A stretch of DNA of 64,000 nt, from the NCBI GenBank assembly GCA_036867785.1, contig CP145411.1, positions 1,302,001-1,366,000 of the forward strand, written 5' to 3'. The DNA is from Plasmodiophora brassicae (Eukaryota > Endomyxa: Phytomyxea > Phytomyxea > Plasmodiophorida). Positions within the stretch are counted from its first letter, which is position 1. Every line of letters starts with the position of its first letter. Shown piece after piece: positions 43,523 to 53,230 of the stretch. Under the pieces are notes generated by a model that searched no databases, had not been told where the DNA came from, and was given only the letters and a program-made list of their open reading frames with translations. Position numbers and translations under genes: made by a program.

Positions 43523-44832
43523 TCATTTCACAGCGCAGGCGTCCGATTGCTGTTGTGCGCTGCCATCGCTGCTGCTGGATTCGGAGCCGTCAAAGTTGAA
43601 CTCCTTCTTCATGTCGGCGATGTGGCCCTGGACCTCGATCTGCTTCCGCTTCGCCTCCTCGAGGTCGGAGGCGGCGCCGTCGGCATCGTACGCGTCGAAG
43701 AAGAGCTCGACGTAGAAGTTCGGGCACTTCTTGTCCTTGTTGATCTTGTCGAGGTCCTCCTTCGCCAGGCGCACGTACCCGTGCTTGATGAACTGCGTGT
43801 TGATCCAGAACGAGAACCGGTGGATCCGGGTCAGCAGGTAGTTCATCGTGAACTTCACCTGCACGTCCTTGGCCAGCAGCACGTGGACCGGTTCCAGGTC
43901 GGCCGTCGTCGCATCCGACCGCAGCGTCCGCCAGGCGTGCCGCCAGGTCTCCGACGAGTAGTCCCCGGTCGTCTCACAGCTGATCTGGATGCCGTCGAAC
44001 CGAGGCACGCCGTCGCTGCAGACGATCCTCATGAGGCGCATCGGGTCCGGCGCGGGCAACTGCCTGCCGGCCTTCTGCAGCGCCATGAACTCCTCGTAGT
44101 AGTAGACCCATCGGCGCTGGCTCGGGATCGTCACGCCTTTGCTGTTGAACGTGCGCACGAACCCGTAGTAGCTGGACGACGTGCAGCGTCAGCGGGCGGG
44201 CGCCATGCGCGTGCGTGCCCCCGCACCGTACGTACCTGAGCGCCTGCGCCGCATGCTTCCACATGCCGCAGTACAGCAGGTACGTGGCGATCGTGACGCC
44301 GGTGCGCCCCTTGCCGGCTTTGCAGTGGATGACGACAATGTTCTCGGGGTCGGCGTTCAGCCACTGGTGGACGTCTTCGAGGAAGACGGTCATCCGGTCG
44401 AACGCCGGGCACGCGTGGTCGTCGAAAGGGAACCGCATGGCGCGGTTCTGGAATTTGCCGATGTCGTAGGAGCGCTCCGAGCAGAGGTTGTACACCTTGT
44501 AGTGGCCCTTATGCCTGGCCTCCAGGAACATTTGCACGTCCTTCATGTCGTTCCTGTACATGGCCTCGATGCCCTGCGATGGGAACCCCCTGCGAATTGC
44601 ATCGTCTCAGCGAGGAAGTCGCAAACGACGGGCGGGCGCGTGCGTACATGGCGATAATCCGGTCGGTGATGTACGTCAGGTCGAGGTCGAATCCGTCCGC
44701 GACGAACCTCCTCTTCTGCTTCGACACTTTGGCTTTGAGTGAGTTCAGGCCGCGCGAATGCGACTCCTTCTTGTCGGCGTCGAATTTGGCGAGCTGGGCC
44801 TTGCCCTGGGCCAGTATGGCCTCCTGGTCCAT
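43523..44832 (-). CDS. PTEN: PTEN phosphoinositide 3-phosphatase
   Basis: PTEN removes the 3-phosphate of PtdIns(3,4,5)P3 at the plasma membrane. Exon 1 gives AKVSKQKRRFVADGFDLDLT and YITDRIIAM, the PIP2-binding N terminus. A 60-nt intron leads into GFPSQGIEAMYRNDM, YKVYNLCSERSYD and FPFDDHACP (the Asp of the WPD-like loop). The catalytic P-loop VIHCKAGKGRTGV is identical to human PTEN in its HCKAGKGRTG core, including the basic residues that select the inositol head group. A second intron leads to YYGFVRTFNSKGVTIPSQRR and the C2 domain (VKFTMNYLL, FYVELFFDAYDA). The tail is short and lacks the PDZ ligand of animal PTEN. The frame is open upstream of 44832 through an Arg-rich, Pro-rich stretch, so a longer isoform is conceivable. 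Confidence 0.96.
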
Positions 44833-45201
44833 AACGGCCGGGGTGACCGGGCGCCCCCGACGTCGACGGCGCCGTCGATCACGCTGATCGACGAGGTCTG
44901 ATGTGTGACTAGATGCGGATCTGGGCCACTGTTGTACCGCCGCCGCTGCTGGTGCTGCTTGTGGTGGTGGTGGGCGGTTCTCCTTCGATCGCGACGCCAG
45001 ACAGCAGGTCGCCTGACCCGGCGCCCCGGACGACATGCGCCGCGCCACCACCAATTCCACTATGCCCGGCGCAGGGGTGCCTTGATCGCCAGGCGCGCAC
45101 ACAGACGTCACTGACCACATCGGGACGCGGACGAGCCCACAATTAATCCAGACCATTCCCGAACATGGGCGGGGTCGGCCCCGGTCCGTGTTTTCATTTA
45201 G
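44833..45201. other. Spacer upstream of PTEN
   Basis: 369 bp between the PTEN start and the stop of the first RING-H2 gene, both on the minus strand. The PTEN frame remains open across it, but the encoded sequence is low-complexity and I place the start at 44832. Confidence 0.4.
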
Positions 45202-46449
45202 TCAGGTCAGTGGCACGCCGCACACGTTCGTCGGGTCCGCCTGGCACGCCGGGCAGGCGAGCGCGTGCGAATCGCGCGCCTGCCGCTGGAACCAGGGGCG
45301 CGCGCATTCCCAATGGAGCACGTCCCAGCACGGGTGCAGGATCGCCAGGTGCTGCCCAGGCCCGATGTGCGACAGTTTCTGCCGGCAGACGGCGCACGCC
45401 CCGTCCCCGGTGGGCACCGTCGACGTCAGCGTTAGCTGGTCCATCAGCGCGTGCAACCGCCGAGACGCGGTCAGCGTCAGCACGCCATCGTCGCCGTCGT
45501 CGTCCTCAGCGTCGCTGATGGCGGCCTCTCCTGCGTCATCGGCCTCCATGCTGCCGTAGAGTAGGTCGGTAGCAAGATCGACCTCCGGGTCGTTCAGGCA
45601 CCCGATGCGATCCAGCAATTCGTGAGGCAGTTCTCCCTGAGGACCGCGCTCGATCAACGGGTCCAACGCGAACGGGAAGTCGAGCAGCAGCGGCACCAGG
45701 TGATAGTTTCGGCGGCGGACGGCCTCGTAGAGCACGGACCCGTGCCTGCGCGTCGCCTTGCATGATACCTGAAGGCGTGCCAGGACGTGGACGGCGCGCT
45801 TGGCCCGTACCTTGTCGGGCAGACCAGCCACAGCCATTGGCAATGACGTGTTCCCCGACAGGACGTCGTGGCCGTGGTCGTAGAACAGCTTCATGGCCAG
45901 GCGAATGGGCTGGGTGGTCGGGTCGGCATCCAGGGCGTTGACCAGGGCTCTGGGTCGCCTCGCATCACTGAGGACGACGTCGACAGAGGCAAAGGCCCGG
46001 TGCCAGCGGATATCAGGGCCGTTCAGCGTATCACGAAGAGCGCCCATTACCGGGTCGGGGATGTCAAACAGGGCACCGTTGAAGTGTCGCAGGAGGGCAT
46101 GGCTCTCCCGGGCCGTTAACGTGAACTGATCATCCGGGCCGATCCACGAGACATCGCCAGTCAAACGGACCAGAGTGCACCTGGCCGTCACGTCCTGTCG
46201 AATCATCCAGGCTTCCAGATCATCGCTTGTCATGCGGATTTCGCCGAGAGAGTCGTCGCCAGGTAATGCGGTTTCGTTGACAGCAGGCAGCTCGACCCGA
46301 TCCGAGTGCATTCGCCGCTTCGCAATCGGCAGCGAGGCATCAACGCAGGACAAGGAACGTCCGTGCTTCCCTCTGGCACCGTCGACGACGCATCGGACGT
46401 CCAGAACAAACACGACAAAGAGAAAGCCGAACGCACCGATCGGTACCAT
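45202..46449 (-). CDS. RING-H2 family protein, copy A
   Basis: Single-exon gene of 415 residues, one of four intact paralogues here. The N terminus, GAFGFLFVVFVLDVRCVV, is hydrophobic and looks like a signal peptide or anchor. The family core follows: DRVELPAVNETALPGDDSLG, DDQFTLTARESHALLRHFN, DIRWHRAFASVDVVL, PTTQPIRLAMKLFYDHGHDV, then GNTSLPMAVAGL and RNYHLVPLLLD. This helical region with repeating LL pairs resembles a small alpha-solenoid. A C-terminal RING reads CAVCRQKL, HPCWDVLHWEC and CPACQADP. In copies B-D the motif is C-x-H-x-x-H, but here the first histidine is Asp (CWDVLH), so one zinc ligand is altered. Ligase activity may be weakened. The other members keep all ligands. Confidence 0.8.
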   Translation of the reverse strand: MVPIGAFGFLFVVFVLDVRCVVDGARGKHGRSLSCVDASLPIAKRRMHSDRVELPAVNETALPGDDSLGEIRMTSDDLEAWMIRQDVTARCTLVRLTGDVSWIGPDDQFTLTARESHALLRHFNGALFDIPDPVMGALRDTLNGPDIRWHRAFASVDVVLSDARRPRALVNALDADPTTQPIRLAMKLFYDHGHDVLSGNTSLPMAVAGLPDKVRAKRAVHVLARLQVSCKATRRHGSVLYEAVRRRNYHLVPLLLDFPFALDPLIERGPQGELPHELLDRIGCLNDPEVDLATDLLYGSMEADDAGEAAISDAEDDDGDDGVLTLTASRRLHALMDQLTLTSTVPTGDGACAVCRQKLSHIGPGQHLAILHPCWDVLHWECARPWFQRQARDSHALACPACQADPTNVCGVPLT

Positions 46450-46836
46450 GTCGATTGATTTGCGGGGCCGGTGTGCGGCTCACGGCGACCCCGCTGCAGC
46501 AGCGGCGAACTGCGCCGCGGATCGCACTTTTCTGCGCAACGCGCTTTGTACGATGACACCTCGTACGTTACAGTACGTGCCGGTGCACAACAGGCGTCAC
46601 CGCATCAACTATTGCACCATGGCAGGTCGCGAGTTGAACTCTGGTGCGCCCCGGTAGCCCGTTGACGCTAAACGTGCGTCTTGCATGGCGCGCATTGCCA
46701 GGATTCAGGTCGCACCTCTTTCCATGTGTGGTGCGGAGAAATACGTCATTACAATCATGTCAGACTCCAATGGAACGTATCGTCTGGGCGGTATGTAGAC
46801 AGCAATACCGTGAAGAGGGTCAGGCGTGTACGCACG
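46450..46836. other. Spacer between RING-H2 copy A and the AIFM2-like gene
   Basis: 387 bp with no recognised gene. It holds the promoter of copy A (minus strand) and the 3' end region of the AIFM2-like gene. Confidence 0.4.
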
Positions 46837-48412
46837 CTAAGCCGAGGGCCCAGGGCGTAATGCCTTCAAGACCGATTGCGGAAGGTTCCCCTTTTCTGAC
46901 AGAAACGCATCCGGTTTGGGGATGTCGACGTCTTTGGAATCGGGGTATTCTACGTTAAGCGCCGATGCATACACCTGGCAGAGCAGTTGCTTGCTCTTGA
47001 TCGTCCGGGTGACAAAGTTGCCCCACGTGCAGCCACCAATGACGCTCGCACCTAATGATGACCTAGACGACCAGCGGAATTAGGGGAATACATAAATGGG
47101 TTGATCATGCTCAACGAGACCAACCCAAGTGATACGAAGATCAGACTGCTGGGCTTAAACCTGCTATACTTGGTCGACATCGGCTTTCCCCGGGCCAGCG
47201 CCTTGATGTTCTGTGCAGCGATGTGCGCCATCTTTGTTGCCAGGAACGTGAACTCATATTTATCCGCATTGCTGTTGCCCCAAACAATCAGCGATCCGCC
47301 GCCGTCTGACAATGACGGCGATTACCAGCAATCGCCGATAGCGAACACGTGTGTCTGGCCTTCGACCTGAAGGTACTCATTGACTTTGATGTGGCCCGTT
47401 TCACTGACTGGTATTGTGTGCTCAAAACAGGAATTGTTGGTCTGGACGAGCAAACCGTCAGTCGGCCAGGTGCCGTGTCACACCCTGCAATGCTCATCCG
47501 GTACTCGAGCATATCCTATACAGAAGAAGATCCGGTCGACTTCGAGGATTTCCCCGTTGCTTAATGGGACTTTGACCGGCTTCGCGTCCGCCTCAACGTC
47601 GGGGCCGGGCCGTGGTGCACATTCTGCTGCGACACCAGTCTTGACAACGATTCCCATGCTCTCCATCGTTGCCTTTATCCTGCTACTCAGCTTATCGGGA
47701 TAATCGGCACCGATCAGTTTCACGCTTCGCGATACCAACGTGACCTGTGTGCGCTGAACGTCAGCAGGGAACGTCACGTGCACATCGCGGCGACGACACC
47801 GATTTCTGAGGATAATGAGCTTTGATCTCCCCAGCCAGTTCACATCCGGCTGGACCTCCACCAACGACGAGAACACGTTCGTCAGGTGCCAAAGCCTGGA
47901 CCGCTTTGGAGTACATGATACGCGCGTCCTGATACGCTGTCGGGGTGGTGTCCTCTGGGAACGCGTAGCTTGATCCAGTGGCGATGACGACGAAGTCAGC
48001 TGCGATAGCCGTGTCATTCCCTGTCAACTATAGGTACAATGCTTTAAATATTTACTGGACCGAAGGTGCTGTATAGAAATGGAACAATGTGCCCAACCTG
48101 GATGGAGGGTCCGTCAACTCGTGCCACTTCGCCAGATACCACGGTTCCGTTCTTGAGGGCTTTCGCATATGGAGGAGTGACGTTATGGGCGAAATCCGGC
48201 ATGACGGCCGCTCGTAGGGCGCCAACCGTGTGCATGAAGTAGTCCTTGCGGTCGATGACGAACACGTTGAAGTCGTTATCGAGCAACTGAGCCACTGTGA
48301 TACCGCCGTACCTGCCACCCATATATATCAGGTCGGCCCAGCACAGAGCTGTTAACAAGTAGACGCGTCCCAACCCGCCACCGACGACGAGTACCGTCTT
48401 CTTGTCAGCCAT
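46837..48412 (-). CDS. AIFM2/FSP1-like NAD(P)H:quinone oxidoreductase
   Basis: FSP1/AIFM2 is an FAD enzyme that reduces membrane quinones such as coenzyme Q and protects membranes from lipid peroxidation. Exon 1 gives KKTVLVVGG; a 60-nt intron leads to YGGITVAQLLDNDFNVFVID, completing the FAD-binding Rossmann motif. KDYFMHTVGALRAAV matches the human DxFxHxVAALRA block. Later come FVVIATGSSYAFP, the second dinucleotide motif VLVVGGGPAGCELAGEIKAH, RIFFCIGY and TGHIKVNEYLQVEGQTHVFA with IGDCW. The C-terminal part (from 47,325: KYEFTFLATKMAHIAAQNI, then MINPFMYS) continues through an intron near 47,042-47,070 to GASVIGGCTWGNFVTRTIKS. The N terminus MADKK lacks the glycine used for myristoylation in human FSP1. 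It lies between two RING-H2 paralogues. Confidence 0.85.
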
Positions 48413-48420
48413 CGTGCCTG

Positions 48421-49035
48421 TAGACTAGAGGTCTTCGTCAACCGCCGTCGTTTGCCAGTCGAAACCTCCTGAAACTGGCTGCACCTGGTCACAAGGTCAA
48501 GACGATTCAGGGCACCTTTCGCTGCTGTGCCGCACTGGTGTACTGTCGCATCCCATTAGTTCCTGGTCGCGACGCTGTTACAACCGCCTTCATGCGCGCG
48601 ACCTCGATCGTCCCTGTAGGCGATACGTGGTTCGACTTCGCGCGGCACACCTGCTCGCCATACGCCGATCCCTGTGCTTGCCTCGATCCAGCATTAATAT
48701 TTGACCGGCGACTCATTAGCAATATCGTCGAAACGGGCATAAGTGTCGGCCAACGTCCTGTAATGTTCACTGCGAAGGCAATGGCCGCTGTTATTTGTGT
48801 AGTACGAACTATTGTCAATATGCAAACGGACGCCCTGTTCCTTCGAACGCAGTCGTCAGCCGCCGAAAATTGTCAGTGTACGGCTTGCACGAGGCCCATG
48901 GTTAAACTCCCAACGTTTACGATGATTCCCGCGTCTCGACTTGCTCCAACGCGGCCACGTCCGGCAGGGCTTGAACCTGTGGCCAACTGCCCAAGTGCCA
49001 ATTGTCCACTACCAACAGGTCCTCAGTCTACGTAA
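48421..49035 (+). pseudogene. Possible TFIIB/BRF-like cyclin-fold fragment
   Basis: This frame is open from 48424 to 49035, with no ATG until 48538. The segment TIQGTFRCCAALVYCRIPLV, then LIFDRRLISNIVETGISVGQ with RPVMFTAKAMAAVICVVR, resembles the two cyclin-type repeats of TFIIB-related factors; BRF2 has a comparable TGRHP...ITAATFLA stretch. Upstream lies the divergent AIFM2 start only 9 bp away, so an N-terminal zinc ribbon is absent. I read it as a partial copy or a fragment. The tail after residue about 120 is low-complexity. The assignment rests on a weak pattern match by eye. Confidence 0.3.
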
Positions 49036-49118
49036 ACCATTGCCGACGAATACTCGAGTACATTCAAACCAGCATTAGGTTCCAGACAGTGTATTGAGTG
49101 TGCAGGTCGCTGGGGCCA

Positions 49119-50357
49119 TCACGCTTTGGCCGGGTCGGCTCGGCACAGTGGACACGAGAAAGGTTGCGCAAGACGCCCTTGTCGTTTGAACCAGGGGCGC
49201 AAGCATCCCCAGTGGAACACGTGGCGACACAGTTGCAGAATGGTTAGGCACTGTTCCGTGCCAAACAGCCTCTCCTGACAGATAGCACATTCTGCACTGC
49301 TGCCCGACGATATAGATGGCGTAAACGTTATCCTGTCGGCGGCAATCCGCAATCGGTGTGATGGAGTCAGAGGGCCCTCAACGTCATCACCGTCGCTGTT
49401 GACACTCGTTGCCCCATCTTGCTCGTCTTCATCATCGTCCGTTCCGTCTGCTCCATCAGGCATCTTGAAACAAACCAGCAAGTCTTGAACAAATTCGGCC
49501 TCGCGGTCGACGTCGAAATCACTCGTGCGCTCTAGTAGTTCGATCGGGTGTTCGCCATCAGGACCTCGCTCATTCCATGGATTCAACGATAACGGCTGGT
49601 CAAGCAGCAATGGGACCAGGTGATAATTCCGACAGCGTATGGCTTCGTACAGCATGGACCCGTGCTCTCGAGACGCTTTGCACGATGCTTGCAGGCGTAC
49701 CAGAACGTGAATGGCGCGCTTGGCACGATGTCTATCACTCAGACGCGCCACCGCGATTGGCAATGACGTGTTTCCCGTTAGGACGTCGTGGCCATGCTCG
49801 TAGAAGAGCTGTATGACCAGGCGAATAGGTTGCGTGCTTGGGTCAACATCCAGGGCGTTGATCAGAGTACCGGGTCGAGAGGCATCATTTACACTGACAT
49901 CCAGAGCAGCGAAGGCACGATGCCAATGGACATCCTGATCGTCCAGCGTCGCTTCCAGGGATTCCATTGCCCAGTCAGGGATGTCGAAAAGGTCTTTGTT
50001 GAAGTAACGCAGGAGGGCCTGGCTCTGCCGAGCAGTGAGCGTGAAGCGATCATCGGGCGTGATCCACGAGCTTTCGCCAGTCCGTCGTGCTACAGCGCAC
50101 TTCACAGCAACCTCCTGACGAATTTCCCATTCTTCCAGATCGTCTTCGGTCATGGGTATCTCATCGAGGCCGCCGGCATCGTCAGGCAGACCGGTTTCGT
50201 TGACAACAGGCAGGTCGACCAGGTCCGGGCGCATCCGCTTCAGATTGGTGGGCAGATGATCATCGGCGCCGGAAAGGCCGCGCTTCACGGCTGCACCGGT
50301 GACGACGTCCAGAGCAGCCACAGCAAGCAGAACGACGAGAGTTCCTGCCACCACCAT
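49119..50357 (-). CDS. RING-H2 family protein, copy B
   Basis: Single-exon gene of 412 residues. The hydrophobic N terminus MVVAGTLVVLLAVAALDVVT is signal-peptide-like and is followed by KRGLSGADDHLPTNLKRMRP, a basic segment shared by the family. The core (RPDLVDLPVVNETGLPDDAG, DDRFTLTARQSQALLRYFNK, DVHWHRAFAALDVSV, RAKRAIHVLVRLQASCK, RNYHLVPLLLDQPLSLNPW) aligns with copies A, C and D. An acidic Asp/Glu linker precedes the RING: CAICQERLF, LCRHVFHWGCLRPWFKRQ and CPLCRADP. All RING-H2 zinc ligands are present. The start codon is in a plausible context and no introns are needed. The head-to-head neighbour is copy C, about 1.1 kb away, with a decayed copy between. Family members may act as E3 ubiquitin ligases at a membrane; the target is unknown. 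Confidence 0.83.
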   Translation of the reverse strand: MVVAGTLVVLLAVAALDVVTGAAVKRGLSGADDHLPTNLKRMRPDLVDLPVVNETGLPDDAGGLDEIPMTEDDLEEWEIRQEVAVKCAVARRTGESSWITPDDRFTLTARQSQALLRYFNKDLFDIPDWAMESLEATLDDQDVHWHRAFAALDVSVNDASRPGTLINALDVDPSTQPIRLVIQLFYEHGHDVLTGNTSLPIAVARLSDRHRAKRAIHVLVRLQASCKASREHGSMLYEAIRCRNYHLVPLLLDQPLSLNPWNERGPDGEHPIELLERTSDFDVDREAEFVQDLLVCFKMPDGADGTDDDEDEQDGATSVNSDGDDVEGPLTPSHRLRIAADRITFTPSISSGSSAECAICQERLFGTEQCLTILQLCRHVFHWGCLRPWFKRQGRLAQPFSCPLCRADPAKA

Positions 50358-50699
50358 GTTCGTCTAGGTAGGTAGGTCGCGTTGGTTGTCTCGGCCAATG
50401 CTGCGCGAGGGCACTCTGCGGGGCGGTGCGCGCACTGGTCAACAAAGCCCGATCCGGCGAATTGCGACTGTGCACAGAATTCTCCGAAACGCCGACGAGA
50501 TCAAAAATAGCCCCCGTCCACTGACTTGGCAAATGAACCGGATGAAACGGGAATTTGTTGAGGCCACCGGCCTGCGTTGGCAATATGCTCTGTCTGAGTT
50601 GAGCACCTGGCCACCGGTCGCTTTATTGCAGTCGAACTTGAGGTGATTCCTGTCATTGCCCGCCCCCCCAGAACATCCAAGACGAGCACAGCAGCTACC
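50358..50699. other. Spacer between RING-H2 copy B and the decayed copy
   Basis: 342 bp with no gene. It includes the promoter of copy B on the minus strand. Confidence 0.4.
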
Positions 50700-51345
50700 T
50701 ACATAGCTAATGGGCGCGCCAGGGCATGGATGGCGCGCTTGGCACTCATTTCATCGCCCAAACATGCCACGCCCAATGGTGCACTCCTATCTCAAGTCAG
50801 GACGACGTAGACATGCTGGGAGAACAGCTGCATCAACCAGGCTAACAGGTTGCGTCTAGAACGACATCCAGAGCAGCGAGTGTCCGATGTCAGCAGGCAT
50901 CCGGGCCGGCACGCATCACATACGGAGAGGCCATTTACTGGTCGGGAATGTCGAGCAGGTCGTTGTTGAAACAACGCGCGCAGGAGCGCATGGTGGCGCT
51001 GACGTCGGGCGCCAGTGAACGTGAACTGGTCATCTGAGCGGATCTGAGACGTATTGCCAGTCGATCGGCCATGCATTATGCACTGCACCTGGTCGCCACA
51101 ACTTATCAAGCCCCCCCCCCCCCCCCCCCCCCAGGCTTGCGCTTCTCCACTCTAATCATGTTCAAATTACGAGCGCCAGGCAGTACTGCGGTTCGTTGAT
51201 AGCGGGGCAGGTCGAGAGTCTCCAGGAGCACCCGCTTCTCATTCGTCAGACTCGTCTCGCTGACGGGTGCGCGCGCGCTCGCACAGTTTGCGACATCGAA
51301 GGCAGCGACAGCGATCTGAGCCGTGAATAGTGGATACGCTCGGCA
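50700..51345 (-). pseudogene. Decayed RING-H2 family copy (copy E)
   Basis: Fragments in several minus-strand frames match the family. About 51,330-51,140 gives VAAFDVANCAS and KRVLLETLDLPRYQRTAVLP, the signal and KR..DLP..ET segment. About 51,090-50,800 gives a degraded DDQFTFTGARRQ core, and 50,770-50,700 gives SAKRAIHALAR. Order and spacing follow the intact copies, but frames change repeatedly and the C-terminal RING half is missing. A run of 22 C (G on the coding strand) at 51111-51132 sits inside it. It lies between copies B and C, so it is a former family member rather than an isolated fragment. Confidence 0.65.
51111..51132. repeat. 22-nt poly-C tract
   Basis: A run of 22 C on the plus strand, within the decayed RING-H2 copy. 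It is the second very long G/C homopolymer in the window. Confidence 0.85.
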
Positions 51346-51481
51346 GTAGTTGTTCGCCGGGCGGCTGTCTGCCAATGTCCAGATATAAACCGATCCGGGG
51401 AACTGCGCCCCCCGTTCTAGAAATAGCCGTGCAAACCGGGCCCAGTCGACCTCATGCGCACGGGGTTCCAGAGTGAGGAGA

Positions 51482-52777
51482 ATGGCATCGCCGGTCGCAC
51501 TGACATTAGCGCTGACGTCTGTCCTGGCTGCTCTGGGATTCGTCGGCGGGGCGAGGGTGAAGCGCTGGCGAGCGTCCGATGACGGCGGCCCGTCGCAGAA
51601 GTCGAAACGGTTGCGCGTAGACCGCCTCGAGCTGCCTGTCGTCGATGAACCTCCACTGCCTTGCGATTGTGGCCTGAACGTAATCCGCATGACTCAGCAT
51701 GAGCAGCAGGTCTGGGAGACCCGCCAGGAATTGGCGCTCAGGTGTGGCCTCATCCGATCGACTGTCGTTGCCGCATGGGTCACGCGGGACGACCAGTTTA
51801 CATTCACCGCCCGGCAGAGCCAGGCTCTCTTGCGACACTTCAATAAGGACCTACTGGACATCCCTGATCATTCAATGGACACCCTGCATGCACGTCTCGC
51901 TGGCCCGGACGTTTTATGGCATCGGGCCTTCGCTTCGCTCAGTGTCGTCCTGCACGACGCGCGAAGACCCGGGACCCTGATCAATGCCCTGGATATGAAC
52001 CCGAACACGCAGCCTGTTCGTCTTGTCATGCAGCTATTCTATGAGCACGCCCATGACGTTGTAACGGGAAATACCTCGCTGGCAATAGCTGTGGCTAGCC
52101 TGCAGGACAAGAGACGAGCCATGCGCGCCGTCCATGTCTTGGCGCGCCTGCATGCGCCCTGTAAAACGACACCGAAACACGGATCCATGCTGATCGAAGC
52201 GATCTTGTCGGGAAACTACAACCTGGTCCCGCTGCTACTTGGCGTCCCGTTCCGGTTGGATCCGCTGGTCGAACGTGGGCCTGGTGGGATGCTGCCGTAC
52301 GACCTACTGACTTTGACGGCCGACCCAGACGAGCCCGATGTCATCCGAGCCATCCTCACGTTCCATCGGGTCCTGTCGCCCGATGATGAAGAGAGCAGCG
52401 ACGATGATGAGGACAATTATTTAATTGATGAGCGGGAGGGCACTTACGACGGCGACCACTCAGATGACCCGGGCGCTGACGCCGTCGCACCCGGGCACTG
52501 CTGGACGATTCCGCGATCGTTGCGACGGCTGCAAAAGTTGATGGACGTGATCACCGTAACGTCGATCTTGCCGCCCGGTCCGGACGCGTGTGCCATATGC
52601 CTGGAGAAATTCGCGGTTGCCTTACCTGGTCAGCGTCACCTGGCTGTCCTTGGTTTCTGTAGCCATGTGTTCCACTGGGGTTGTATCCGTCCCTGGTTCA
52701 TTCGACAGTCCCGACACGCGACGCGGTTCACCTGCCCCATGTGTCGAGCCGACCCGTCCGACGACTCCGACGTGTAA
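51482..52777 (+). CDS. RING-H2 family protein, copy C
   Basis: About 431 residues, single exon. The hydrophobic N terminus SPVALTLALTSVLAALGFVG is signal-peptide-like. It is followed by the basic KRWRASDDGGPSQKSKRLRV and the family core: DDQFTFTARQSQALLRHFNK, DVLWHRAFASLSVVLHDARR, TQPVRLVMQLFYEHAHDV and YNLVPLLLGVPFRLDPLVER. An acidic segment (DDEESSDDDEDN, about residue 300) precedes the RING: CAICLEKF, FCSHVFHWGCIRPWFIRQ and CPMCRADP, a complete RING-H2 ligand set. An ATG three codons earlier (51473) is possible. It is on the opposite strand to copies A and B. The linker before the RING varies most among copies, while the core and RING are conserved. Confidence 0.83.
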   Translation: MASPVALTLALTSVLAALGFVGGARVKRWRASDDGGPSQKSKRLRVDRLELPVVDEPPLPCDCGLNVIRMTQHEQQVWETRQELALRCGLIRSTVVAAWVTRDDQFTFTARQSQALLRHFNKDLLDIPDHSMDTLHARLAGPDVLWHRAFASLSVVLHDARRPGTLINALDMNPNTQPVRLVMQLFYEHAHDVVTGNTSLAIAVASLQDKRRAMRAVHVLARLHAPCKTTPKHGSMLIEAILSGNYNLVPLLLGVPFRLDPLVERGPGGMLPYDLLTLTADPDEPDVIRAILTFHRVLSPDDEESSDDDEDNYLIDEREGTYDGDHSDDPGADAVAPGHCWTIPRSLRRLQKLMDVITVTSILPPGPDACAICLEKFAVALPGQRHLAVLGFCSHVFHWGCIRPWFIRQSRHATRFTCPMCRADPSDDSDV

Positions 52778-53230
52778 ACCGGCCTCTGAGATGGCCCAAT
52801 GATTAAATGGTTCCAATGATGTGGCCGGGAAGGGCGTACAATGGAGTGGACCCAGGGTAACGTATTCGGTCACGCAGACTGGCTTACCGGAGTCCAGCCC
52901 TGCCTGGACAGCGTGCACGATCAACGACGGTCACTACGAGCGCACCGGGCGCACTTCACGAACCCACTGACGCAGATTCTGAGGGCAGCGGGGACCTTCC
53001 GGTCCGTGATTTACCGGGGTGATAGATCCCAGTGGCTTCGTGAAGTGCGTCAGTGCGTTCGTAAAAAGTGCGTCCAGTTCCTTCGTAGATTGCGCCAGTG
53101 CGTTCGTAAAAAGTGCGTTGTGGCGTCTGAGCGCGCGTGCTGCGCAACAGTCATGAACCTCCAGAAATAGCTTCGCCGTCGGTCTGCCCACTGTCCATTG
53201 CCGGCCGAGGGCCCGAGTTTGCCGCCGACC
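52778..53230. other. Spacer between RING-H2 copies C and D with related inverted and tandem repeats
   Basis: About 450 bp without a gene. An imperfect inverted repeat links about 52953-52975 (CTTCACGAACCCACTGACGC) to about 53037-53075 (GAAGTGCGTCAGTGCGTTCG). A nearby segment repeats CAGTGCGTTCGTAAAAAGTG at about 53050 and 53096. The meaning is unknown. Confidence 0.45.

Noticed and set aside
43496-44239. A 247-residue plus-strand frame over PTEN
   Set aside because: It is antisense to the PTEN C2 domain and has no support of its own.
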